This document shows, piece by piece, positions 1-6,164 of a DNA stretch of 8,205 nt. The stretch is taken from contig CAMLNY010000031.1 of NCBI GenBank assembly GCA_946481405.1, positions 1 through 8,205 on the forward strand. Direction: 5' to 3'. Both the position numbers and the translations under genes were made by a program. Numbering within the stretch: the stretch's first letter is position 1; every line of letters starts with the position of its first letter. Under the pieces are notes generated by a model that ran no database searches, was not told the origin of the DNA, and saw only the letters and a program-made list of their open reading frames with translations. Source of the stretch: an uncultured Brevundimonas sp. (GTDB taxonomy: Bacteria; Pseudomonadota; Alphaproteobacteria; Caulobacterales; Caulobacteraceae).

Positions 1-1
1 C

Positions 2-178
2 GACCCGCTACACATTGCCGTTCTTGATGCGGCAAGCGGACAAGCAAGGCTTCTCAGCAGGGAAGAGCTAGCGGAGCACGAAGATGTTGTCGCCGAGGCG
101 ACCAATCACCTAGGCCGGTTTAGAGACATACTCGATGGCCGCGCGGAGCCGCCCTCCGCGATCCCGTCTGTGGCCTAA
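2..178 (+). CDS. C-terminal fragment of an unidentified protein
   Basis: An open frame enters from the left edge and runs 58 codons to TAA at 176-178. The visible residues begin DPLHIAVLDAASGQARLLSR and include a charged helical stretch (REELAEHEDVVAEA), then GRFRDILDGR and a proline-rich tail ending SAIPSVA. I do not recognise the family and assign no function. Protein-like composition and the absence of stops support a real coding end, but 58 codons is short evidence. Its stop overlaps the stop of the reverse-strand ORF at 175-339 (shared CTAA at 175-178), giving a compact convergent arrangement. It lies on the same strand as the AvcD-like gene, about 250 bp upstream, and could belong to the same acquired segment; that link is inferred. 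Confidence 0.5.
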   Translation, partial: DPLHIAVLDAASGQARLLSREELAEHEDVVAEATNHLGRFRDILDGRAEPPSAIPSVA

Positions 179-339
179 GCTTTCTTATCGACTAAATCGT
201 TCGAAGAGGGCGCAGGCTTTTCAGGCCAATTCTCACGCACCTTGACAACCCACCCTGGGTTGTCACGCTCGAAAAGCTTCGCTTGCTCGATGGACCGAAC
301 CAACCATCCAGATTCAACACGACGAAGCGAGCTTGACAT
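175..339 (-). CDS. Small hypothetical protein, 54 aa
   Basis: A reverse-strand ORF starts at ATG (339-337) and ends at TAG (177-175). It encodes 54 residues beginning MSSSLRRVESGWLVRSIEQA. The middle contains FERDNPGWVVKVRENWPEKP and the end is hydrophilic and lysine-rich. A purine-rich AAGAAGG lies about 10 nt upstream of the ATG, an acceptable but slightly distant ribosome site. The sequence looks protein-like: balanced charge, three Trp, no low-complexity shadow pattern. I recognise no family. There is no signal peptide or membrane segment. It is divergent from the AvcD-like gene, with 87 bp between the two starts, and its stop overlaps the upstream forward gene. It could be an accessory or regulatory partner of the deaminase, an unrelated small gene, or chance. 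Characterised AvcD loci have an inhibitory sRNA (AvcI) upstream, so this stretch may instead produce RNA. Confidence 0.45.
   Translation of the reverse strand: MSSSLRRVESGWLVRSIEQAKLFERDNPGWVVKVRENWPEKPAPSSNDLVDKKA
243..265. repeat. Perfect 10-bp inverted repeat with 3-nt spacer
   Basis: TGACAACCCA (243-252), spacer CCC, TGGGTTGTCA (256-265) form an uninterrupted 10-bp inverted repeat. It lies within the small reverse ORF, where it encodes part of DNPGWVV, and about 160 bp upstream of the AvcD-like start. No T-run follows on either strand, so it is not a standard intrinsic terminator. It could be an operator palindrome, a hairpin of a non-coding RNA, or chance in coding DNA. The symmetry is directly visible; the function is unknown. 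Confidence 0.5.
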
Positions 340-343
340 AGGC

Positions 344-400
344 AATCGACCTTCTTTCCCAACGAATCAATTTTATCATGTTTTGTTCCCGTGGTCGATT
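344..400 (+). promoter_or_regulatory. Possible control region of the avcD-like gene
   Basis: The 87-bp gap between the divergent starts at 339 and 427 contains AATCGACC (344-351) and its exact reverse complement GGTCGATT (393-400). A second pair, CGAATC (363-368) and GATTCG (397-402), shares the right-hand side. Between the arms is an AT-rich tract with TATCAT (374-379) that could act as a -10 element, but no good -35 element sits at the proper distance. Regulator half-sites flanking a promoter would fit, yet 8-bp matches over this distance can occur by chance. Confidence 0.22.
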
Positions 401-413
401 CGCGGCTTCGAAC

Positions 414-419
414 AAAGGA
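414..419 (+). promoter_or_regulatory. Ribosome binding site selecting the TTG start at 427
   Basis: AAAGGA lies 7 nt before an in-frame TTG at 427-429. The earlier in-frame GTG at 391 has only TTTTGTTCCC in front of it and no Shine-Dalgarno sequence. Starting at 427 places the degenerate P-loop at residues 13-21, close to the N terminus as expected for this family, so 427 is preferred. Confidence 0.6.
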
Positions 420-426
420 TCTAGAT

Positions 427-987
427 TTGACCCCTCAGCCCAAAGATGCCGAGCTGTTCATCGGAATGGTCGCGCGACTTGGTGTCGACACTCAAGCTGC
501 GGCTCAAGCAATCCAAAGCACCCTCAAGCGTTACAGATACAAAGTGACGGAAATCAAAGTCACGGATGCATTGAACGAGGTGCCCGAGTATTCTGCCTTG
601 GACGAACTTCCTACAGAGGAGCGCTACGATAAGAGGATCGCAGCGTGCAATGATCTCAGAGCAAAAACCGGCGCCGCTGATATCATGGCTAGGTTCGCAA
701 TCTCACAAATCTGTGGAAGCCGGACCTTGGCTTCGGGGCAAGAAGACGCGAGGACAGCCCTCTTGGCGAGGAATGCCTTCGTCATCAACCAGTTGAAGAG
801 AGAAGAAGAGAGCGATTTGCTCCGCTCGATCTACGGCGAGCATTACGTCCAAATATCATTCCATTCAGGCCCGGACCGGAGAGCACGCCAACTCTCCGAC
901 AAGATCGCCGATGATCACGCCGAGCAACCGCGCGCTGAAAATTGGCTGACCAAAGCCCGCGCGCTGATGGATAAGGATGACGCCTAG
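427..987 (+). CDS. avcD: AvcD/DcdV-like deaminase, N-terminal P-loop kinase-like half
   Basis: This 186-residue ORF corresponds to the N-terminal domain of AvcD/DcdV anti-phage deaminases. In that family a nucleotide-kinase-like P-loop domain is fused to a deaminase, and the enzyme converts dCTP/dCMP to dUTP/dUMP, depleting cytosine deoxynucleotides during phage infection. The start is TTG 427, chosen for its AAAGGA ribosome site. ELFIGMVARLGVD is the degenerate Walker A region; it lacks the canonical GK[S/T], and I recall degeneracy there in other members. Downstream, QICGSRT and INQLKREEESDLLRSIYG match family landmarks in order. The ORF ends at TAG (985-987) exactly in the interdomain linker, and the deaminase half continues in the same frame, so this is best read as half of one ancestral gene. 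G+C is visibly lower than in polA, consistent with horizontal acquisition. Family assignment is by pattern recognition, without alignment. Confidence 0.8.
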   Translation: MTPQPKDAELFIGMVARLGVDTQAAAQAIQSTLKRYRYKVTEIKVTDALNEVPEYSALDELPTEERYDKRIAACNDLRAKTGAADIMARFAISQICGSRTLASGQEDARTALLARNAFVINQLKREEESDLLRSIYGEHYVQISFHSGPDRRARQLSDKIADDHAEQPRAENWLTKARALMDKDDA

Positions 988-996
988 GAGGACTTG
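985..996 (+). other. In-frame TAG between the two AvcD domains, followed by AGGAGGA
   Basis: The frame reads GAC GCC TAG GAG GAC TTG with no shift: codons on both sides stay in the register of the 427 start. A single base change from CAG, GAG or another sense codon would explain it. The bases directly after the stop form a strong Shine-Dalgarno core, AGGAGG (986-991), but the first start-like codon, TTG at 994, is only 2 nt away, too close for normal initiation. The first in-frame ATG is at 1147. Nonsense mutation, read-through, re-initiation and base-call error are all open. Confidence 0.85.
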
Positions 997-2028
997 CCCT
1001 TCGGCCAGCGGGTCAGGGATGTCTTTCCTCTGTCGGACGTAGTGATCGATGCCAGTTCTCCGAAACTGCTGGCTGCGGGTCTCGAGCGCTTTTTTAGGGC
1101 GCTGTTTGGAGATCAAAGAGTTACGCCATCCCGAGAAGAATACGGGATGCAACTGGCGAACACTGCGTCTCTGCGATCAGCCGATTTGTCGCGTCAGGTT
1201 GGTGCGGCGATTCTCAATACAAGGTCGGAGATTCAGGCCTTGGGCTGCAATGAGGTGCCCAAGGCGCACGGCGGGACCTATTGGGAGGGCGATGAACCAG
1301 ACAGCCGGGAGTTCCAGCTTGGGAAAGACAGCAACGACGAGAGGAAGAAGGAAATCTTGTTAGATGTGGCCGCCCGCATGGCGGATGCGGGGTTGCTGCA
1401 AGAGGAATACAAGGACGCGAAAAAGCTCAGAACGGCACTGTTCGATCGTCAAGACAACAAAATCAAAGATGCCCAAGTCATGGATTCTCTGGAATACGGG
1501 AGAACTGTCCATGCAGAAATGAATGCAATAACGGACGCTGCAAGAAATGGTCATGCGGTCAGAGATTGTGTTTTGTTTGTAAATACGTTTCCTTGCCATA
1601 ATTGTGCCAAGCACATCGTCGCTGCAGGTTTAGATAGGGTCGTATATTTAAGACCGTATCCAAAAAGTTATGCCAGACAGCTGTTTAATGACAGTATTGC
1701 GATTGATCCAGATAGTGATCGACCGGACAAGGTCCAATTTATTCAGTTTGACGGAATAACCGGCCCCATATTCGAGCGAATTTTTTACAAAAAGCGCTGG
1801 AAGGTAGATGGGAAAGTTCCGCCGTTTGTTCAGCGGACAGCGTCGTTCGTGAGAAATACGCCTTTGCCAGCATACGATCAGATCGAGCGCGAAGTTTCTA
1901 CGAGGCTCGGGACTCGCCTCATTGAAAAAGGCGTTCTCCCAGAACCTACGGCAGACGATACTCTCGCAATCGAGCGGGAGACTCCTCGCGAGGACCGACC
2001 CTCAGAACAGGTACCGCCCGCCGCCTAG
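994..2028 (+). CDS. avcD: AvcD/DcdV-like deaminase, C-terminal dCMP/dCTP deaminase half
   Basis: This half carries the zinc-dependent cytidine/deoxycytidylate deaminase domain. Numbering from 427 through the TAG, the HAE motif in GRTVHAEMNA puts the zinc-binding His at 362 and the catalytic Glu at 364; TFPCHNCAKH supplies the zinc cysteines 390 and 393. The upstream blocks GQRVRDVFPLSDVVIDAS and LRSADLSRQVGAAI, then CNEVPKAHGG and YLRPYPKS, are hallmarks of AvcD rather than of housekeeping dCMP deaminases. The catalytic residues are intact. The C-terminal ~30 residues are acidic and proline-rich, probably disordered. The true start is uncertain: TTG 994 is nominal, and ATG 1147 would give a 293-residue protein lacking the segment before YGMQLANTASLRSADLS. 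The stop overlaps the polA stop in CTAG (2025-2028). Codon use is AT-richer than in the neighbouring polA. Confidence 0.83.
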   Translation: MPFGQRVRDVFPLSDVVIDASSPKLLAAGLERFFRALFGDQRVTPSREEYGMQLANTASLRSADLSRQVGAAILNTRSEIQALGCNEVPKAHGGTYWEGDEPDSREFQLGKDSNDERKKEILLDVAARMADAGLLQEEYKDAKKLRTALFDRQDNKIKDAQVMDSLEYGRTVHAEMNAITDAARNGHAVRDCVLFVNTFPCHNCAKHIVAAGLDRVVYLRPYPKSYARQLFNDSIAIDPDSDRPDKVQFIQFDGITGPIFERIFYKKRWKVDGKVPPFVQRTASFVRNTPLPAYDQIEREVSTRLGTRLIEKGVLPEPTADDTLAIERETPREDRPSEQVPPAA

Positions 2029-4883
2029 TGCGCCTCGTCCCAGTTCTTCGCGGCCCGCGCGTCCACCACCAGCGGCACCGTCAACGCCACGGCGGGTTCG
2101 GCCGCGCCTTCCATGACGCGGCGGATGACCGGGATGGCGGTCTCGGCCAGGGCGTCGGGGCATTCGAAGACCAGTTCGTCGTGGACCTGGAGCAGCATCT
2201 TCACCTCTGAAAGCCCGGCGGCCTCCAGGGCGGCGGGCATGCGGATCATGGCGCGGCGGATGATGTCGGCGGCGGCGCCCTGTATGGGGGCGTTGATGGC
2301 GGCGCGTTCGCCGAACTGGCGTTCGGCGCCCGACTTCGAATGGATGGCCGGGATGTGGATGCGGCGGCCGAAGACGGTGGAGACGAAGCCCGCCGTTTTC
2401 ACCTCGGCGCGGCCGGCCTCGCCCTGGTCGATGCCCAGCTGGGCGGCCAGGCCGAAGGCCGAGATGCCGTAGACGATGCCGAAGTTGATGGCCTTGGCGC
2501 GGCGGCGGGTCTCGGGGTCCATCTGGTCGACGGGGACGCCGAACATCTCGGAGGCGGTGGCGGTGTGGATGTCGATCCCGGCCTTGAAGGCGCGTTTCAG
2601 CTCGGGGATGTCGCCGATGTGGGCCAGAAGGCGCAGCTCGATCTGGCTGTAGTCGGCCGAGATCAGGACATGGCCGTCGCGGGCGATGAAGGCCTGACGG
2701 ATCTGGCGGCCGGTCTCGGTCCGGATGGGGATGTTCTGAAGGTTGGGGTCGGAGGAGGCGAGGCGGCCGGTGGTGGCGGCGGCCAGCTGATAGCTGGTGT
2801 GGACGCGGTCGGTCTCGGGGTCCATGGCCGCGATAAGCGCGTCGGTGTAGGTGCCCTTGAGCTTCGAGAGCTGGCGCCAGTCGAGGATGGCGCGGGGCAG
2901 GGGGTGGGTCTCGGCCAGGGCCTCGAGCGTGGCGGCGCCGGTCTCCCACTGGCCCGAGGCGGTCTTCTTGCCGCCGGTCAGGTTGAGCTCGCCGAACAGG
3001 ATGTCGCCGATCTGGCGGGGGGAGCCGATGTTGAAGGGGCGGCCGGCGATCTCGTGGGCCTCGGCCTCCAGCTCGGCCATTCTGAGGCCGAACTCCGAGG
3101 AGAGGCGGCGCAGGCGGTCGGGGTCGACGCGGACGCCGTCGCGCTCCATGTCGGCGAGCACGGCGGGGAGGGGGCGTTCCAGCGTCTCGTAGACCGTGGC
3201 CAGCCCCTCGGCCGCCAGCCGGGGCTTGAGGATGCGCCACAGCCTCAGGGTCACGTCCGCGTCCTCGGCCGCGTAGCAGGTCGCCGGCTTCAGCTCGACA
3301 TGCTTGAAGCTCTTCTGGCTCTTGCCCGTCCCCGCCACGCTCTTGAACGGAATGGGGTCGTGCCCCAGATGCAGACGGCTGAGCTCGTCCATCCCGTGCC
3401 CGTGGAGCCCCCCCTCCAGCACGTACGAGATCAGCATGGTGTCGTCCGTCGGCGCCACCCGGATCCCCCGTCTGGCCATGACCGCCAGATCATACTTCCC
3501 GTTCTGCACGACCTTGAGGACCGAGGGGTCCTCCAGAATTATTTTTATCCGGGCCAAAACCGTGGGCTTGTCGAGCTGGGTCAGGGGCTCCCGGGCCTCC
3601 GCTTCCCCCCCGAAGTCGAGCCCTCCGGACCCGGCCATGGGCTCGTGCTCATGCGTCAGCGGGATGTAGCAGGCGTCGTTCGGCCCGATCGCCAGGCTGA
3701 CCCCGCACAGCCCCGCGTGCGTCGCCGACAGGGCGTCCGTCTCGGTGTCGAAGCCCACGACCCCCGCCTCCGTCGCCCGCGCCAGAAACGCGTCCAGCTC
3801 CTCCAGAGTCTGGATGCAGCGGTAGGCCTCGGTGTCGAAGGCCTGCTTCTTCACGCCCTGAGGGATCGCCTGCGGCGCATACCGCGGAGAGATGACCGGG
3901 GCGGTCAGCGGCGCGGCCGGACGGGCAGGGGCGAAGGCGGATCGCTCATGGCCCTCGACCTTGCCGTCCCCGACCCGCTTCTGGAGCCCCCGGAACTCCA
4001 TCGTCTCCAGAAAGGCCGACAGGGTCGCCGGGTCCGGATCGCGCATCCTGAAGTCGTCGATCGGCTCGGGCGCCGGGGCGTCGCAGGTCAGCTTGACCAG
4101 CTCCCGGCTGAGCAGGATCTGATCCCGGAAATTGATCAGGGTCTCGCGCCGTTTCGGCTGTTTGATCTCGGCCGCCCGCTCCAGAAGCGTGTCCAGATCG
4201 CCGTATTCGTCCAGCAGCTGGGCGGCGGTCTTGGGCCCGATCCCCGGCGCGCCCGGGACGTTGTCGACGCTGTCGCCGATCAGGGCCTGAAGGTCGATCA
4301 TCTTGTCCGGCGTGACGCCGAACTTCTCCATCACGGCCTCTTCGGCCAGACGGCGATCTTTCATCGGATCCCACATGACGACCGAGGGGCCGATCAGCTG
4401 CATCAGGTCCTTGTCAGACGAGACGATGACACACTCCCCGCCTGCGTCCCGGACCCGACAGGCATAGGTGGCGATCAGGTCATCGGCCTCATAACCCGGC
4501 AGCTCAACGCAGTGGACGCCGAAGGCTGCGGTCGCCTCGCGCACCAGGGGGAACTGGGGAATCAGGTCCTCGGGCGGGGCCGAACGGTTGGCCTTGTACT
4601 GGTCGTAGAGGTCGTTGCGGAACGTCTTCTCGGAGTGGTCGAAGATGGCGGCCAGATGCGTGGGCCCATCTGCGCCCTTCATGTCCTTCAGCAGCTTCCA
4701 CAGCATGTTGCAGTAGCCCTGCACCGCGCCGACCGGCAGCCCGTCGGACTTGCGGGTCAGGGGCGGCAGGGCGTGGTAGGCGCGAAAGATGTAGGCTGAG
4801 GCGTCGATCAGCCAGAGCCGGATCGGCGGGCCGTCCTGCGTGAGGGGGCGGTCGGTCTCGGGCGCGGCGAGGGTATCGGACAT
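2025..4883 (-). CDS. polA: DNA polymerase I with a fingers deletion
   Basis: This 952-residue Pol I fills repair gaps and processes Okazaki fragments. Residues ~20-300 form the 5'-nuclease domain with acidic residues D27, D82, E132, D134, D135, D157 and D159. Residues ~350-550 form the 3'-5' exonuclease with complete Exo I (FDTETD, D379/E381), Exo II (QNGKYD, D465) and Exo III (YAAED, Y537/D541), so proofreading looks intact. The polymerase domain has motif A (ADYSQIELR, D744), O helix (RRRAKAINFGIVYG, 792-806) and motif C (QVHDELVFE, D902). The oddity follows the O helix: GEAGRAEVKTAGFVSTVFGR (821-840) lacks about 20 residues present in E. coli and Thermus enzymes, including the YFERYPG-type motif. 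The frame is kept and the C terminus (NWDEAH) is normal. The start ATG is conventional, 55 bp after the lipoprotein stop. It is convergent with the AvcD-like gene. Reduced polymerase function is inferred. Confidence 0.97.
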   Translation of the reverse strand: MSDTLAAPETDRPLTQDGPPIRLWLIDASAYIFRAYHALPPLTRKSDGLPVGAVQGYCNMLWKLLKDMKGADGPTHLAAIFDHSEKTFRNDLYDQYKANRSAPPEDLIPQFPLVREATAAFGVHCVELPGYEADDLIATYACRVRDAGGECVIVSSDKDLMQLIGPSVVMWDPMKDRRLAEEAVMEKFGVTPDKMIDLQALIGDSVDNVPGAPGIGPKTAAQLLDEYGDLDTLLERAAEIKQPKRRETLINFRDQILLSRELVKLTCDAPAPEPIDDFRMRDPDPATLSAFLETMEFRGLQKRVGDGKVEGHERSAFAPARPAAPLTAPVISPRYAPQAIPQGVKKQAFDTEAYRCIQTLEELDAFLARATEAGVVGFDTETDALSATHAGLCGVSLAIGPNDACYIPLTHEHEPMAGSGGLDFGGEAEAREPLTQLDKPTVLARIKIILEDPSVLKVVQNGKYDLAVMARRGIRVAPTDDTMLISYVLEGGLHGHGMDELSRLHLGHDPIPFKSVAGTGKSQKSFKHVELKPATCYAAEDADVTLRLWRILKPRLAAEGLATVYETLERPLPAVLADMERDGVRVDPDRLRRLSSEFGLRMAELEAEAHEIAGRPFNIGSPRQIGDILFGELNLTGGKKTASGQWETGAATLEALAETHPLPRAILDWRQLSKLKGTYTDALIAAMDPETDRVHTSYQLAAATTGRLASSDPNLQNIPIRTETGRQIRQAFIARDGHVLISADYSQIELRLLAHIGDIPELKRAFKAGIDIHTATASEMFGVPVDQMDPETRRRAKAINFGIVYGISAFGLAAQLGIDQGEAGRAEVKTAGFVSTVFGRRIHIPAIHSKSGAERQFGERAAINAPIQGAAADIIRRAMIRMPAALEAAGLSEVKMLLQVHDELVFECPDALAETAIPVIRRVMEGAAEPAVALTVPLVVDARAAKNWDEAH
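2408..2420 (-). other. Apparent 60-bp in-frame deletion junction in polA
   Basis: In the polA reading direction the codons are GAG GCC GGC CGC GCC GAG (E822 to E827). By comparison with E. coli Pol I, residues equivalent to about 786-805 are missing between A823/G824 and R825, while RAEVKT lines up directly with RAQAKE. The junction coincides with the 8-bp palindrome GGCCGGCC (2411-2418), a setting prone to slippage, short-homology deletion or assembly collapse. I compared from memory of reference sequences, so the exact edge is good to a residue or two. Confidence 0.75.
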
Positions 4884-4933
4884 GGGTCGAACATAGGCGG
4901 GCGTTCGGCCTGCGTCACCGGGCGAAACGGGCC

Positions 4934-4949
4934 GGGAGTCAGAACTCCC
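4934..4949 (-). repeat. Short hairpin at the lipoprotein gene stop
   Basis: GGGAGT (4934-4939), loop CAGA, ACTCCC (4944-4949) give a 6-bp perfect stem spanning the stop codon of the lipoprotein gene. In the direction of transcription it is followed by GC-rich sequence, not a T-run, so it is at most a weak attenuator before polA. Chance is a fair alternative. Confidence 0.3.
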
Positions 4950-5547
4950 GCCAGCTGTCGCCGGGGTCGCGTTCGTTCGGGCGGGCCGACTGCTGGCCCC
5001 AGGCGACCATCATCAGAAGCTTGTGGCTGCGGATACGGTACTCGCCGACCATGGGGGCGACGGCGCCCAGCGGCGCGCCCGTGCGCGCGTCGTAGACGAA
5101 GCCCGAGAACTCGGCGATCCCGACCCGGTCCCGGCGACTGTAGAAGCTGAGCTCCGGCAGGGAGACAACGTTGAAATTCTCGTTGATCGGCACGGCCAGC
5201 GGCGGCAGGCCGACGACCCGACGCATCTGCTCGAGCGACAGGGCGCCGGCGCGCAGTTCGAAGACGGCGTCCGCCTGTCCCTTGTCGTCGGCCAGGGCGA
5301 AACCGGCCTCCGACAGGGCGCCGCGCACCGCCGAAGTCGCATAGGCGGACCCCTCGCCCTGGAAGTAGCGGTTCTCGACGAAGACACGCGAGCCGGGCGG
5401 GATCGGCAGGCGCAGACCGTCGACGGCCCGGTCCGCCGCGCGCGCCATCAACAGTTGCTCCGTCGCCGTTCGGCCCGGATTGCTCTCCGAGGTCGAGGCG
5501 CAACCGACGAGCAGAAGCGCGACGAGGCCCGGCAGAACGAGGCGCAT
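4939..5547 (-). CDS. Predicted lipoprotein, DUF6655-like
   Basis: A 202-residue protein begins MRLVLPGLVALLLVGCASTS: a short positive N terminus, a hydrophobic stretch and a lipobox (LVGC), so export and lipid attachment at Cys16 are predicted. An ATG 33 bp further upstream would bury the signal peptide behind extra polar residues, so 5547 is preferred. That start also overlaps the gloA stop as TGATG, typical of translational coupling. The mature part contains ARTATEQLL-like residues (GRTATEQLLMARAADRAVDG), an alternating beta/alpha body (FVENRYFQGEG, ADAVFELRAGALS) and a C-terminal segment with VGIAEFSGFVYDARTGAPLG. This order resembles the DUF6655 lipoproteins, whose function is unknown to me. 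It is probably co-transcribed with gloA and possibly polA. Family name moderately sure; lipoprotein call sure. Confidence 0.8.
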   Translation of the reverse strand: MRLVLPGLVALLLVGCASTSESNPGRTATEQLLMARAADRAVDGLRLPIPPGSRVFVENRYFQGEGSAYATSAVRGALSEAGFALADDKGQADAVFELRAGALSLEQMRRVVGLPPLAVPINENFNVVSLPELSFYSRRDRVGIAEFSGFVYDARTGAPLGAVAPMVGEYRIRSHKLLMMVAWGQQSARPNERDPGDSWREF

Positions 5548-5987
5548 CACCAGGTCCCGGTATTGGGCATGGACAGCCACGGCTCGGCCGGCTCCTTCGG
5601 CGAACCTTCCTGCAGCAGTTCGATGGAGATGCCGTCCGGCGATTTGACGAAGGCCATGTTGCCGTCGCGCGGCGGGCGGTTGATCACCACCCCCCTGTCC
5701 ATCAGCCGCTGGCAGGTCGCATAGATGTCGTCGACCTTGTAGGCGAGGTGACCGAAATTGCGGCCGCCCGTATAGACCTCGGGATCCCAGTTGTAAGTCA
5801 GCTCGACCTCGGGCGACCGCTCGGCGGCCGAGCGGTCCTTGTCCTTCGGTGCGGCCAGGAAGATGAGGGTGAAACGGCCCTTCTCATTCTCCATGCGGCG
5901 GACCTCCTCGAGGCCCAGCTGGGTCGTCCAGAAATACAGGGAGGCGTCCAGGTCGGCGACGCGGACCATGGTGTGCAGGTAGCGCAT
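5547..5987 (-). CDS. gloA: Lactoylglutathione lyase (glyoxalase I)
   Basis: This 146-residue vicinal-oxygen-chelate protein should convert the hemithioacetal of methylglyoxal and glutathione to S-lactoylglutathione in the cytoplasm, the first step of methylglyoxal detoxification. The start MRYLHTMVRVADLDASLYFW matches bacterial GloA closely. All four expected metal ligands are visible: H5, E62 (VELTYNW), H80 (FGHLAYKVDD) and E123 (ISIELLQ), as in the Ni/Co-type enzyme of E. coli. Length is slightly above the usual ~135 because of a C-terminal tail (EPAEPWLSMPNTGTW). The start is supported by GAGG 7 nt upstream (5995-5998). It is the first gene of the reverse-strand group and its stop overlaps the lipoprotein start. 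I see nothing abnormal. Confidence 0.94.
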   Translation of the reverse strand: MRYLHTMVRVADLDASLYFWTTQLGLEEVRRMENEKGRFTLIFLAAPKDKDRSAAERSPEVELTYNWDPEVYTGGRNFGHLAYKVDDIYATCQRLMDRGVVINRPPRDGNMAFVKSPDGISIELLQEGSPKEPAEPWLSMPNTGTW

Positions 5988-6164
5988 GAGAAAACCTCAG
6001 GCAGCGGCGTGGGGAAGGCCCGCCTTCTAGTCTGGAATCGTCAGCTTCCAAAGGCCGCTGAACCGCACTAAGCGTTACAGCAGCTACGTCCGTGCGCGAA
6101 TTGTCGCAGGACGCGACCGTCGGCCAGGGGGGCGGGCGGGGCATCAGGGGACCTCGATCGCTCC
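5988..6164. other. Divergent intergenic region between gloA and the ion-channel gene
   Basis: This 177-bp gap should hold promoters for both directions. On the gloA side GAGG at 5995-5998 is a good ribosome site. On the channel side the only purine-rich element, AGGGG (6146-6150), is 14 nt from the ATG, which is far. I could not identify convincing -35/-10 pairs, a riboswitch or an RNA gene. Confidence 0.4.

Noticed and set aside
333..338. Exact TTGACA, a perfect -35 element, upstream of the deaminase gene
   Set aside because: At 17-nt spacing the -10 position reads TTCCCA, and the TATCAT at 374-379 is 35 nt away. No acceptable partner was found.
242..424. Forward 60-codon ORF upstream of the deaminase gene
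   Set aside because: It starts at TTG inside the inverted repeat without a ribosome site, has no recognisable features, and competes with the more protein-like reverse ORF and the intergenic control region.
391..427. GTG at 391 as start of the deaminase N-terminal half
   Set aside because: No Shine-Dalgarno sequence precedes it, while TTG 427 has AAAGGA at 7 nt and matches the expected N-terminal position of the P-loop region.
985..994. Frameshift as the cause of the split deaminase
   Set aside because: The codons before and after TAG are in the same register and both sides match the family, so a substitution at the stop codon is enough.
2002..3240. Reverse-strand 412-codon ORF overlapping the polA 3' half
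   Set aside because: It is almost entirely Pro, Arg, His and Gly, typical of an out-of-frame GC-rich shadow of polA.
2340..4799. Very long forward-strand ORF (819 codons) antisense to polA
   Set aside because: It mirrors the polA frame in high-GC DNA, is rich in Gly, Ala, Arg and Val, and has no recognisable domain; polA on the reverse strand explains the region.
5547..5580. Upstream ATG at 5580 as start of the lipoprotein
   Set aside because: It adds 11 polar residues before the signal peptide and lies within gloA; the TGATG-coupled ATG at 5547 gives a proper lipoprotein signal.
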